Shown here: positions 1-7,488 of the stretch, in pieces | How the letters are laid out: each line of letters begins with the position of its first letter | How positions within the stretch are numbered: the stretch's first letter is position 1 | Assembly (NCBI RefSeq): GCF_000711225.1 | Contig: NZ_JOMG01000002.1 | Location: 2,368,501-2,432,500, forward strand | Reading direction: 5' to 3' | DNA length: 64,000 nucleotides | Origin: Pelobacter seleniigenes DSM 18267 | GTDB taxonomy: Bacteria > Desulfobacterota > Desulfuromonadia > Desulfuromonadales > Geopsychrobacteraceae | Notes under the pieces: generated by a model | The model's database searches: none | What the model was told of the DNA's origin: nothing | What the model saw: only the letters and a program-made list of their open reading frames with translations | Program-made: the position numbers and the translations under genes

Positions 1-128
1 GGGGGCTGGGGCCGCGCTGCAGGTTTAATCCGCAGCTTTTAGCCCAGGACTCGAGAGGAACCCTGGCATATGCGGACAGTTGACAGCCGCTCTGTGGGCG
101 AGCTAGTTTGGCTGTGGTTCGGGCCTGT
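1..128 (-). ncRNA. ssrS: Probable 6S RNA (3' part beyond the window)
   Basis: Non-coding stretch downstream of the shikimate kinase gene. Read on the minus strand it follows the order of the E. coli 6S RNA middle: a GC-rich strand with GAGCGGCTG, then GCATATGCC, an apical hairpin CCAGG...TCCTGG, and then GGGCTAAAAGCTGCGG, which resembles the GCCUUAAAACUGCG after the E. coli apical hairpin. A possible -10 (TTATAG, complement of 132-137) would start the RNA near 125. The 3' strand of the closing stem lies outside the window, so the fold cannot be tested. The comparison is from memory; a covariance search would decide. Confidence 0.42.
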
Positions 129-169
129 TCTCTATAACTTTTGTGGGGAGTGAGACCAGAGCCGTCACG

Positions 170-697
170 TCAACAGCTCAGCAGCTCTGGCCAGTGAGTC
201 GATATCTGTTGTTCCACAGTGGCGGCGACCTGCTCTGCATTAAGTCCGCTACAGGAGACGGTCAAGTCCGCAAATTGCTCGTAAAGTGGAGTTCTTTCCT
301 GGAATAGCTGGGCAAAGGTCTGCCCTTTGGCCATCACCAGCCCACGCTGTCCCATGTCGGCGATGCGCTGTTGCAGATCGGGCAAGGAAACCTGCAGATA
401 GACCAGATGGCCGGTCATGGCCAGGCTGGTCAACCCTTCGCGATAGTAGACTACCGACCCGCCGGTCGCAATGACGCAGCGTTCCAGTTGCAGGTGATGC
501 AGGACCTGTTCTTCAACATAGCGAAAATAGGGCAACCCTTTGCTGTCGATGATATCCTGCAAACGTTTTTTTTCGCGACCTTGAATGATCAGGTCGGTAT
601 CGTAGAATTGAAAGCCGAGTCGTTTGGCCAGAATAACCCCGACGGTGCTCTTTCCAGCACCGGGCATGCCGATGAGGATGATATTGCTTTTATCCAT
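170..697 (-). CDS. aroK: Shikimate kinase (divergent)
   Basis: A 175-residue P-loop kinase expected to phosphorylate shikimate with ATP in the cytoplasmic chorismate pathway. Walker A is GMPGAGKST (residues 10-18), the acidic pair is D33/D35, R59 and E62 sit in the family's FR-x-x-E position, and RTPLYE (135-140) matches the family's substrate-lid motif. Length is normal. Two substrate-site positions are unusual: the GGG motif reads GGS (79-81), and the usual RPL reads RGL (118-120). No other aro gene lies beside it; the next minus-strand element downstream is the putative 6S RNA. Shikimate kinase is the best call, but a related small-molecule kinase cannot be excluded. Confidence 0.8.
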   Translation of the reverse strand: MDKSNIILIGMPGAGKSTVGVILAKRLGFQFYDTDLIIQGREKKRLQDIIDSKGLPYFRYVEEQVLHHLQLERCVIATGGSVVYYREGLTSLAMTGHLVYLQVSLPDLQQRIADMGQRGLVMAKGQTFAQLFQERTPLYEQFADLTVSCSGLNAEQVAATVEQQISTHWPELLSC

Positions 698-819
698 GAA
701 CCCTGTTGTCCTTTTGCTGAGTTGATTCCCACTGTGCCGAGAGTTTTTACGGCGGTTGGCTGTACCGGGTGCAGGTCTTGCCGGTTACCTTTTATATATC
801 AGATCAAGGAGAATGTTGA

Positions 820-1395
820 ATGAAAGTTATTGCGATTAATGGCAGCGCACGCAAAGATGGCAATACGGCAAGTCTGATTCAGCACGTTTTCGCCCCCCTG
901 CAGGAGGCTGGAATCGAAACGGAAATGATTCAGCTTGCCGGGCTGCAGATACGAGGCTGTACAGCCTGTATGCAGTGTTTTGCAAAGAAAGACGGGCGCT
1001 GTGTTCTGACCCGGGATCCGCTTAATGATATCGTGGAGAAGATGGTGGCGGCCGACGGTATTATTCTTGGCTCGCCGACCTATTTTGCGGATATTACGGC
1101 CGAGTTGAAAGCGCTCATCGATCGGAGCGGGATGGTGACCCGGGCCAATGGCGGTCAGTTGCGGCGCAAAGTCGGTGCCGGGGTCGCTGTGGCCAGGCGC
1201 GGCGGGGTCATGCATGCCCTGCAATCGATTCAGAATTATTTTCTGATCAATGAGATGATTATCCCCGGTTCCAATTACTGGAATCTCGCCTTCGGTCGTA
1301 ACAGTGGTGACGTGGACACCGATACGGAAGGGGTAGCGACGATGACCAGGCTGGGGGAAAATATGGCCTGGCTACTCGAGAAAATTGCCCGCTGA
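820..1395 (+). CDS. NADPH-dependent FMN reductase / iron-sulfur flavoprotein family
   Basis: A 191-residue flavodoxin-fold protein. The N-terminal strand and phosphate loop read INGSARKDGNT (6-16), the FMN-binding signature of this family, and GSPTYFADITAELKALIDR forms the second flavin loop. CTACMQC near residue 48 gives closely spaced cysteines, as in the NADPH-dependent FMN reductases and iron-sulfur flavoproteins of anaerobes. The start has a good AAGGAG site. It is a single gene running divergently from aroK, and a role in flavin or quinone electron transfer is inferred. The substrate is not predictable. Confidence 0.82.
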   Translation: MKVIAINGSARKDGNTASLIQHVFAPLQEAGIETEMIQLAGLQIRGCTACMQCFAKKDGRCVLTRDPLNDIVEKMVAADGIILGSPTYFADITAELKALIDRSGMVTRANGGQLRRKVGAGVAVARRGGVMHALQSIQNYFLINEMIIPGSNYWNLAFGRNSGDVDTDTEGVATMTRLGENMAWLLEKIAR

Positions 1396-1524
1396 AGCCT
1401 GTTGGAAAGGATTTTTCAGCCCGGACTTTATCATCAGGCCCGGAGGGCGGTAAAATTTGAATTTTATAAAAATTGAAAAAATAAAAAAAATGAACAGAAA
1501 ATCTCGATCTTGAAAGGTTTCTTT

Positions 1525-1776
1525 ATGGATGAGAAAGAAAAAGACTCCGCTATGCCGATAGCCTTGACTCTGGAGCCCGGCGTTTATTTTCGTTGCACCT
1601 GCGGTTGTTCGCAAAGCTTGCCGTTTTGTGACGGCCACCATCAGCAAGGCCAGAAGCTGCCGCTTCGCTTTGAGGTGAAGGAAAGGGAAAAGGTCTATTT
1701 GTGTACCTGCGGGCAAAGTCGGAATCTGCCACACTGTGATGGCAGTTGCGGAGTCGATGTTCCCGTAGCCGACTGA
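1525..1776 (+). CDS. Tandem CDGSH iron-sulfur domain protein
   Basis: An 83-residue protein with two CDGSH-type 2Fe-2S motifs. The first, CTCG...PFCDGHH, offers C24, C26, C35 and H39, the classical three-Cys/one-His set. The second, CTCG...PHCDGSC, offers C60, C62, C71 and C75, so the usual histidine is a cysteine. The ATG at 1525 is preferred over the TTG at 1510 because GAAAGG sits at normal distance from it. The upstream 80 bp is A-rich. Function is unknown for most bacterial members; electron transfer or cluster donation is likely. A hairpin at 1784-1822 follows. Confidence 0.85.
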   Translation: MDEKEKDSAMPIALTLEPGVYFRCTCGCSQSLPFCDGHHQQGQKLPLRFEVKEREKVYLCTCGQSRNLPHCDGSCGVDVPVAD

Positions 1777-1783
1777 CCAGCCG

Positions 1784-1822
1784 GGTTGAATCCGCGCCGT
1801 AACAATCGGGGCGGATTCAACC
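1784..1822. terminator. Hairpin between convergent genes
   Basis: GGTTGAATCCGC (1784-1795) pairs perfectly with GCGGATTCAACC (1811-1822) across a 15-base loop, and flanking CAGCCGG / CCGGGCTG can extend the stem. It lies between the CDGSH gene and the convergent peroxiredoxin gene. No long U-tract follows on either strand, so it may act as a bidirectional terminator without a strong U-run. Confidence 0.6.
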
Positions 1823-1872
1823 TGAGAATTGCCGGGCTGATCCGGTCAGCAATTTTGTCGGTGGCCTGAAAT

Positions 1873-2517
1873 TTATTTTTCCAACGGCTTATGGCAGAAC
1901 CACCAGTCGTAGCAGTCGTAGGTTTTCAATCTCGTTTCGGCGGTTTTTCGATCGGTGGCAGGCGGAACAATGATCCGGTCGCCGATCAGGTTGTTATGTG
2001 GCCAGTTGGCCGGAACCGCACCTTGCTGATCAGCGATTTGCAGAGCCTTGACCGCACGCAAAATTTCTTCGATATTACGGCCGATTTCCTGCGGATAATA
2101 AAGGATCAGCCGCACCTTTCCGGCAGGGTCGCCGATAAAAACCGCCCGAACCGTATTACTTCCCTTGCTTGGATGCAACATCCCGAGTTTGGCGGCAATG
2201 GTATCATTCGCCGCAATAATCGGGAATTCGATATTGACCTTTAATTCCTCTTTGATCCATTCGACCCATTTGATGTGGGAGAAGACCTGATCAACAGACA
2301 TTCCGATCAGTTCGCAGTTCAGTGCGCGAAATTCTTCATAACGATTTTGAAAAGCAACGAACTCGGTGGTGCAGACCGGGGTGAAGTCTGCCGGGTGGCT
2401 GAACAGAACAAACCAGCGGCCGTTCATGTCGCCGGGCAGGTTCAGGGGGCCAGTGGTGGTTTGTACGGCAAGTTCCGGAAAGCTGTCGCCAAGTAAGGGA
2501 AAAGTTGCAACGTCCAT
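1873..2517 (-). CDS. 1-Cys (Prx6-type) peroxiredoxin
   Basis: A 214-residue thiol peroxidase that reduces hydrogen peroxide and organic hydroperoxides in the cytoplasm. The active site is P42-x3-T46-x2-C49 within [12 protein letters not shown], with C49 the peroxidatic cysteine, and the long C-terminal region is typical of the Prx6 subfamily. The start has a strong AAGGAG site. The promoter region carries an inverted repeat overlapping a TTGACA box (2595-2611) that recurs upstream of the heme sensor gene at 12.6 kb. Confidence 0.93.
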   Translation of the reverse strand: MDVATFPLLGDSFPELAVQTTTGPLNLPGDMNGRWFVLFSHPADFTPVCTTEFVAFQNRYEEFRALNCELIGMSVDQVFSHIKWVEWIKEELKVNIEFPIIAANDTIAAKLGMLHPSKGSNTVRAVFIGDPAGKVRLILYYPQEIGRNIEEILRAVKALQIADQQGAVPANWPHNNLIGDRIIVPPATDRKTAETRLKTYDCYDWWFCHKPLEK

Positions 2518-2594
2518 GGTTGTCTCCTTTGCTTTAGTTTAAGGTCTGGTGCAATGAAAAGAATATGTAGGTTTCTATATCTTTTGTGGATTGT

Positions 2595-2611
2595 TGTCAA
2601 GAATTATTCTT
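2595..2611 (-). promoter_or_regulatory. Peroxiredoxin promoter -35 with overlapping inverted repeat
   Basis: On the minus strand TTGACA (complement of 2595-2600) is preceded by AAGAATAATTCTT (complement of 2599-2611), an AAGAAT-N-ATTCTT inverted repeat. TATAGA follows at 15 bp spacing. The same block, with one base changed, lies at 12717-12733 upstream of the DUF3365 sensor. An operator for a shared regulator is plausible. Confidence 0.5.
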
Positions 2612-2642
2612 AAGTAGGAAAAATTACTTCATTGCTGGAAAA

Positions 2643-2670
2643 GAAAAAGCGGAGAAGGAGGATCTCCGCT
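2643..2670 (-). terminator. Rho-independent terminator, minus strand
   Basis: AGCGGAGA (2648-2655) and TCTCCGCT (2663-2670) form a perfect 8-bp stem with a 7-base loop. Read on the minus strand the stem is followed by TTTTTCTTTT. No coding gene on that strand ends here, so the terminator suggests an unannotated minus-strand transcript. Confidence 0.6.
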
Positions 2671-3178
2671 GGAGTTGTGCCAAGGGTCCGAGTTGGACCC
2701 ATCTCAACCTGCCACAATCGAGAAGCACGGCAATCAAGATGTCTACACAGTGAATAACATTAATTTTTGCTGAGCGCAGGGTAGGGGAGAAAAATTGAAA
2801 ATTCAAATAGATAATATTAATTTAGGCGATTGATATTATTGGAAATTTCCATCTCAACTGGAAAATATCATGAAAAACAGTTGTTTGTAAAAAGCCAACC
2901 ACAATAAAATTCCGGATAAAAGAGTTTTATAAGTGCTTTTTTTGGGGCTATGGAGGCGACCCTGACCGCTGATCTGTGCTACTCTTTTTTGCATGACCAC
3001 AATTGCTCCCGGTCTTTGTTTGCATTTTTTAGCCGGTTTTATTCAAAAAAAGATTCTGCACCGGCAACAGACACCCGGGGGTTGATTCGTTTTTTGGCGG
3101 GACTGCTACGCGTTGCGCTGAAATAGATCGATTGCGTTGGTCAATATGCAGAATACAGTCAGCAGCAAAGGAAAGCAT

Positions 3179-4030
3179 ATGTATAAAATAGTCACCCATC
3201 CAGGCAGCGCTCATAAGGATGATTTTATGACCGTTTGTGTGCTTCTGGCGACCTTAGGCAAGGCCGAGGTCTATCGACGGGAGGCAACGGTGGAGGATAT
3301 CGCCGATCCGGACACCTATGTTGTCGATGTCGGCATGCATTACAATCCGCGGTTACATAATTTTGATCACCATCAGGATCGGAGCCTGCCCTGCGCTTTT
3401 CACCTGGTCATGCAGCATCTCGGCTATCATGAGGCGGCCATGCTGGTTTTCGGCTGGTATGTGCATATGAGCATGATGGATGTCAGGGGGCCCTATAAAA
3501 CGGCCAAGGCGCTCGGGGTCGATAGCAGTGTCCTGTTTGCGGCCTCGTCACCGATTGACGGCTATATCCTGTCCCACTTCTCCCGCTTGCGCGAGATCCA
3601 TGAACGCGATTTCTTTTATCGCTTCATGAAAGATTTCGGCACCGACATGATCAACATGATCGACATGAAGATGGAGCGGTTGGAGCGTCTCAAAACGGAA
3701 GCCAAGATTGTGCCGGTGGGAGATTATAAAGCCATCTTCAGCCCTATTGAAGATAATCCCAAGTTGTCCATGGAGTTGTATCTGCAGTTGTTGAACGACC
3801 CTGACATCGTCATGAGCATTACGCCCTCCAATCGCGGCAGCGGCTGGGAGTTGCTGCGCCTTGAAGATCATTATTTTGTCGATTTTCGCACGGTGGCCAA
3901 TGATCCGAATATCCGTTTCGTTCATGTCAACGGCTTTATCGCCAAAACCAGTCGCCTACTGCCGTTGGCGCAGGTCCTTGATATCGCGGCGCGCGCGGTG
4001 CCGCCGAAAGACTTGGCTGCCCATCAGTGA
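3179..4030 (+). CDS. MYG1 family (UPF0160) metal-dependent protein
   Basis: A 283-residue member of the MYG1/UPF0160 family, relatives of DHH phosphoesterases. Visible family features are an N-terminal THPGSAHKDD, VVDVGMHYNP and HNFDHHQD, all likely metal ligands. Eukaryotic MYG1 is described as a 3'-5' RNA exonuclease; bacterial members are uncharacterised. The ATG at 3179 follows AAGGAAAG and is preferred over the TTG at 3137. The stop codon lies exactly at the first base of a 73-bp direct repeat. Confidence 0.82.
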   Translation: MYKIVTHPGSAHKDDFMTVCVLLATLGKAEVYRREATVEDIADPDTYVVDVGMHYNPRLHNFDHHQDRSLPCAFHLVMQHLGYHEAAMLVFGWYVHMSMMDVRGPYKTAKALGVDSSVLFAASSPIDGYILSHFSRLREIHERDFFYRFMKDFGTDMINMIDMKMERLERLKTEAKIVPVGDYKAIFSPIEDNPKLSMELYLQLLNDPDIVMSITPSNRGSGWELLRLEDHYFVDFRTVANDPNIRFVHVNGFIAKTSRLLPLAQVLDIAARAVPPKDLAAHQ

Positions 4031-4100
4031 CGCTGGCCTGTTTGCGTGACTCTGCCCCCTTTGGGCGGAGGTGACGCTGCTCGATCGTTCCCCGTTGTCG
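4028..4100. repeat. 73-bp direct repeat, copy 1
   Basis: Begins TGACGCTGGCCTGTTTG and ends CCGTTGTCG. It matches 4188-4260 at roughly four positions in five. The first three bases are the stop codon of the MYG1 gene, so the upstream copy is fused to the gene end. Confidence 0.75.
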
Positions 4101-4187
4101 CAGCAAAACCGGGACTGTCCCCGCACGGGGGCTGTCCCAGGTCTTTGCGGTGCTAACCGCTACAGTTTCATGGCTCGCAAACTCTAA
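4101..4187. repeat. Palindromic dispersed repeat element, copy A
   Basis: Contains GGGACTGTCCCC-GCAC-GGGGGCTGTCCC followed by TTTGCGGTGCTAACCGCTACAG and CATGGCTCGCAAAC. The block from CTGTCCC to GCAAAC is the reverse complement of part of 43752-43870 with only about two mismatches over some 56 bp. It sits exactly between two direct repeats. The form is that of a REP/BIME-like intergenic element. Confidence 0.75.
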
Positions 4188-4260
4188 TGACGCTGGCTGG
4201 TTTGTGCGACTCTGCCCCCCTTGAGCGAAGGGGACGCTGCTGGGTCGTTCTCCGTTGTCG
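4188..4260. repeat. 73-bp direct repeat, copy 2
   Basis: Begins TGACGCTGGCTGGTTTG and ends CCGTTGTCG. It is the partner of 4028-4100 and lies just beyond the 3' end of the convergent Nudix gene. Confidence 0.75.
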
Positions 4261-4290
4261 TGGGCTTTAGCGTCGCCGAGTTCTTGTCTT

Positions 4291-4905
4291 TCATGGAGCA
4301 GGTTGCGCCGTTCGGGAATCCAACCTCTCGCCGTCGGGTCCGAAGCGGTGAAGAAACCAACTGAATGCGAACATGAGACCGGGGGTCTTGGCGTGGCTTT
4401 CATCATAGATGAAGTGTTCCGCGTCCTTGAAGGGAATGTACTCAAGAACAATCTCTTCGTTATGGATGCCGCCGCCGGCATGAACTTTTTCGGCGTCGTC
4501 CAGCAAAGCAAAAAACAAATGCTGGCGATTGCCGGTGATTCCGACATTGGTGAAGAAGGAACTGATCGGGATGATTTTTGACAAGGGAAGATCAAAGCCG
4601 CATTCCTCGAAAATTTCTTCTTTGGCAATCTGCTCCAGCGGCAATTTCTTATCGACAATCCCGGCGCAGAGTTCGTAAGTGTGGTTGAACTGCGGATAGT
4701 TCATATAGACTGCCGGACGAAACTGTTTGACCAGCAGGAAGGCCTGACGTTGGCGGTGATAGAGCAGGATTGCGACGCTGTCATGGGCCTGCACCGCCTC
4801 CCAGTCGCGGGGCTGGCCATTCTGGATGTAATGCAGGCGGACCGGTTTCACAAACCGGTTGTCTGCCAGGTTGGTGACGGTAAATGCGGAGATTTTGAAC
4901 GACAT
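4291..4905 (-). CDS. NUDT14-like Nudix hydrolase (nucleoside-diphosphate sugar pyrophosphatase)
   Basis: A 204-residue Nudix enzyme. The N-terminal half (HYIQNGQPRDWE, HDSVAILLYH, LVKQFRPAVY) follows human NUDT14, a UDP-glucose/ADP-ribose pyrophosphatase. Its Nudix box, ELCAGIVDKKLPLEQIAKEE followed by IFEECGF, has the lengthened G-to-E spacing of that subfamily. Hydrolysis of ADP-ribose or UDP-sugars to the nucleoside monophosphate and sugar phosphate is inferred. The ATG at 4905 follows GCGAGG and starts the conserved MSFKISAF segment. It lies 75 bp downstream of the quinone oxidoreductase gene on the same strand and may be cotranscribed. Confidence 0.87.
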   Translation of the reverse strand: MSFKISAFTVTNLADNRFVKPVRLHYIQNGQPRDWEAVQAHDSVAILLYHRQRQAFLLVKQFRPAVYMNYPQFNHTYELCAGIVDKKLPLEQIAKEEIFEECGFDLPLSKIIPISSFFTNVGITGNRQHLFFALLDDAEKVHAGGGIHNEEIVLEYIPFKDAEHFIYDESHAKTPGLMFAFSWFLHRFGPDGERLDSRTAQPAP

Positions 4906-4980
4906 GAGGACCTCGCGGCAGAGGCCCTTCTGGAAACAGAAAGGCCTCTGGTGGTCAGGCAAGAAGGATTCTCGGCGGGG

Positions 4981-5973
4981 TTATTCCGCGCTGATCTGCA
5001 GCACGATTTTTCCGAAATGGCTGTCTTCTTCCATCATTTGGTGGGCGGCAACGACCTCGTCCATGGGGAAAACCTGCTCGATGATCGGGACAATGCTGCG
5101 GTCGGCGAATTTCGGCAAGGCTCGCCGGGTAAACTCGGCAATAATCTTCCCTTTTTCAGCAACGGGACGGCTTCTGAGCACGGAACCGATAATCTGCTGG
5201 CGTTTGACCATCATCAAAGCCAGATTCAGTTCGGCTTTGATGCCGCTGATAACACCAATCACCACCAGTTTCCCTTTATATGCGAGGGAGTTCATGTTCG
5301 GCTTGAGGTATTTGGCACCAACATGGTCAAGGACCAGATCGACGCCCTTTTTACCGGTAAATTCTTTCACGGTATCGGTAAAATCCGGGGTTTGCGTAAA
5401 GTCGATGACCAGATCAACGCCAAGCTCTTTGACCCGCTCAATTTTGGTCGGATGGGCGGTCACAATCAGTTTGGCCGAGGGGGTCAGCGCTTTGGCCAGC
5501 TGAATGGCCGCCGTATTCACGCCGCCACCGCCGCCATGCAGGATTGCCGTTTGGCCGTCCTGCAGGTCGCCGATCATGAAGACATTGAGAAACGCGGTGA
5601 TGTAGCTTTCATTGACACAGGCCGCCTCCTGATAACTCATGCTGTCCGGGATCGGCATCAGATGGTTTGCATAAGCGACGGCATACTCGGCGTAGCCGCC
5701 GCCGCCAACCAAGGCCATCACCCGGTCCCCCGGCTGCCATTTGCTGACATTGGCGCCGACTTTGGTGATGGTGCCGGCAACTTCCAGACCGAGAATCTCG
5801 GAGTCCCCGGCCGGAGGAGGGTAATTGCCCATTCTTTGCACCAGGTCGGGGCGATTGATACTGGTGGCAATAACTTTTATCAGGACTTCATCCGCTTTGG
5901 GCTCAGGCGTATCGATCTCGCCAACTTTCATGACTTCAGGGCCGCCGAATTCGTCCATCAGGACTGCTTTCAT
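4981..5973 (-). CDS. Quinone oxidoreductase, PIG3-like MDR family
   Basis: A 330-residue zinc-free medium-chain dehydrogenase/reductase. MKAVLMDEFGGPEVMKVGE and INRPDLVQRMGNYPPP are typical of the PIG3/quinone oxidoreductase branch, and HGGGGGVNTAAIQLAK is the NADPH-binding glycine motif. The catalytic zinc ligands of alcohol dehydrogenases are absent. It probably reduces quinones or other electrophiles with NADPH. The start has a strong AAGGAG site. The Nudix gene follows on the same strand, so a small detoxification or repair operon is possible. Confidence 0.9.
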   Translation of the reverse strand: MKAVLMDEFGGPEVMKVGEIDTPEPKADEVLIKVIATSINRPDLVQRMGNYPPPAGDSEILGLEVAGTITKVGANVSKWQPGDRVMALVGGGGYAEYAVAYANHLMPIPDSMSYQEAACVNESYITAFLNVFMIGDLQDGQTAILHGGGGGVNTAAIQLAKALTPSAKLIVTAHPTKIERVKELGVDLVIDFTQTPDFTDTVKEFTGKKGVDLVLDHVGAKYLKPNMNSLAYKGKLVVIGVISGIKAELNLALMMVKRQQIIGSVLRSRPVAEKGKIIAEFTRRALPKFADRSIVPIIEQVFPMDEVVAAHQMMEEDSHFGKIVLQISAE

Positions 5974-6172
5974 GACTTTCTCCTTAATGCAGATAAGAAA
6001 TTAGATTGGAAAAAAAGAGTAGCTTGCTACAATGCCAGGATCCGGGCCGCTTCTTAACTTGCCAGCAGGAGCCGGAAAAGCGTGACGCTTTATTTATCAA
6101 ATCCGTCTATGGCGAGATTATAGACACAATCAGCAGACTATTCAAATTACATGTTCCACCGAAGGAGAAATC

Positions 6173-6763
6173 ATGGCAAAAGTTTGGCGTTGCACTGTTT
6201 GTGGCCATTTACATCAGGGTGAGACTCCTCCGGAGCAATGTCCGGTGTGCGGCATGGGCAGCGATTCTTTTGCCGCGGTGGCGGCGGAACCTGCCGCGAT
6301 GACCGCTACGGCGGCGGATGCGGGCCTGTTCAAAGAGCTGTTCGCGGTGTTTATGCCACATGCCGTTGCCGCTCACTTTCCCAATGCCTTGATCCCGACG
6401 ATCTGGCTGTTTCTGCTGCTGTTTGCGACGACCGCGCTCCCTTCTTTTGAAAGCACGGCTTTTTATCTGCTGGTTATGAGCCTGCTTGCGGTTCCGGTGA
6501 CCATGGCGACCGGACTGTATGACTGGAAGTCGCGTTTTGACGGGGTCATGACCCCGCTGTTCAGGAAAAAAATCTTCCTCTCCTGCCAGCTATTGATTTC
6601 CCTTGGCTTGGCCGTCGGATTGTATTGGTCTAATTCCGGAATTTTGCAGCAGCATGGTGGACTGTTCTGGCTGTTTCTGCTGCTCTTGGTGATCGCTTTA
6701 GCGAGTGTCGTTTTGCTGGGGCACTACGGTGCGGTTTTGGTCTTCGGAGCAAAGCGGGACTGA
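6173..6763 (+). CDS. Rubredoxin-like domain fused to DUF2231-type membrane domain
   Basis: A 196-residue protein. The N-terminal 35 residues hold two CxxC pairs, WRCTVCG and QCPVCG, in a short rubredoxin-like iron or zinc knuckle. After an Ala-rich linker come HFPNALIPTIWLFLLLF and three more hydrophobic helices, giving four membrane segments that resemble DUF2231 proteins. Such proteins may pass electrons at the membrane, but no function is established. The start follows AAGGAG. It converges with the response regulator gene 17 bp downstream. Confidence 0.78.
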   Translation: MAKVWRCTVCGHLHQGETPPEQCPVCGMGSDSFAAVAAEPAAMTATAADAGLFKELFAVFMPHAVAAHFPNALIPTIWLFLLLFATTALPSFESTAFYLLVMSLLAVPVTMATGLYDWKSRFDGVMTPLFRKKIFLSCQLLISLGLAVGLYWSNSGILQQHGGLFWLFLLLLVIALASVVLLGHYGAVLVFGAKRD

Positions 6764-6780
6764 ACTGGCAACCTGCAGTT

Positions 6781-7488
6781 TCAGGCTTCGGCCTTGCTGA
6801 CGAAACGGTAGCCGCGGCCGCGAACGGTCAGAAAAAACTGCGGCCGGGCGGGGTTCTCCTCAAAATATTTACGCAGCCGGACAATGAAATTATCCAGAGT
6901 CCGGGTTTCGGTCTTGGGTGAGACTCCCCAGACCTGCTGCAGGATCTCGCCACGGGACAAAACTTTCCCTTCGTTATTGAAAAACAAAGAGAGCATTTTA
7001 ATTTCCAGCTCGGTCAGTTCGATGGTGCCGTGGGCCGTCTCGGCCTGATGGGTCTGCCAGTCGATCCGGTTGCCGCCGAACCGGGAATCTTCCCGCTGGC
7101 GTTCGGTCGGCTGCCATTGGGCGCGGCGCAGCAGGGCGGCCACGCGCAGGAGGAATTCCTTGAGGTTGAAGGGTTTGGTCAGGTAATCGTCGGCCCCTTC
7201 ACTGAGTCCCCTGATCCGATCCTGTTCCGCCCCACGCGCAGTCAGCATGAGCACCGGGATCCGATTGCCGCGTGAGCGCAGGGTCCGGCACACTTCAAGG
7301 CCGCCAATGCCCGGGAGCATCAGGTCGAGAATCAGCAGCGCAAAGCTTTGGCCGGCTAACAGTTCAAGCGCTTCTTCACCGCTTTCAACCTGAGTAACGA
7401 GATAGCCCTCTTCCTGCAGATTGAAGACCAGGCCCTGGGCGATATGGGGTTCATCCTCGACCAGTAGCAACGGAACTTTTTCACTCAT
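6781..7488 (-). CDS. OmpR-family response regulator
   Basis: A 235-residue two-domain regulator. The receiver has acidic residues E11/D12 and the phospho-acceptor D55 in LLILDLMLPG, and the conserved YLTKPF lysine. The C-terminal winged helix ends RTLDNFIVRLRKYFEENP...VRGRGYRFV, typical of OmpR/PhoB DNA-binding domains. The gene overlaps the end of the kinase gene by 8 bp, so the pair is translationally coupled. Its signal and targets are not evident. Confidence 0.95.
   Translation of the reverse strand: MSEKVPLLLVEDEPHIAQGLVFNLQEEGYLVTQVESGEEALELLAGQSFALLILDLMLPGIGGLEVCRTLRSRGNRIPVLMLTARGAEQDRIRGLSEGADDYLTKPFNLKEFLLRVAALLRRAQWQPTERQREDSRFGGNRIDWQTHQAETAHGTIELTELEIKMLSLFFNNEGKVLSRGEILQQVWGVSPKTETRTLDNFIVRLRKYFEENPARPQFFLTVRGRGYRFVSKAEA

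Larger units (their letters stand above)
2518..3178. other. AT-rich intergenic region with hairpins
   Basis: About 660 bp with no convincing gene, clearly more AT-rich than its surroundings. It holds the peroxiredoxin promoter, a minus-strand terminator-like hairpin (2648-2670), a second hairpin GGGTCC/GGACCC (2684-2700), a GATATT...AATATC inverted repeat near 2831-2868 enclosing GGAAATTTCC, and the leader of the MYG1 gene. A small RNA on the minus strand is possible. Confidence 0.6.

Noticed and set aside
16-40. Plus-strand terminator at the left edge (GCTGC...GCAGC-TTTT)
   Set aside because: Short bulged stem with four T residues; better explained as part of the structured RNA on the other strand.
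2595-2611. PerR or Fur box before the peroxiredoxin gene
   Set aside because: The inverted repeat AAGAAT-N-ATTCTT does not fit the TTATAAT-N-ATTATAA or Fur patterns well enough to name the regulator.
4681-6057. 458-codon plus-strand open frame over the Nudix and quinone oxidoreductase genes
   Set aside because: It spans two real minus-strand genes and their gap, with histidine- and aspartate-rich shadow composition.
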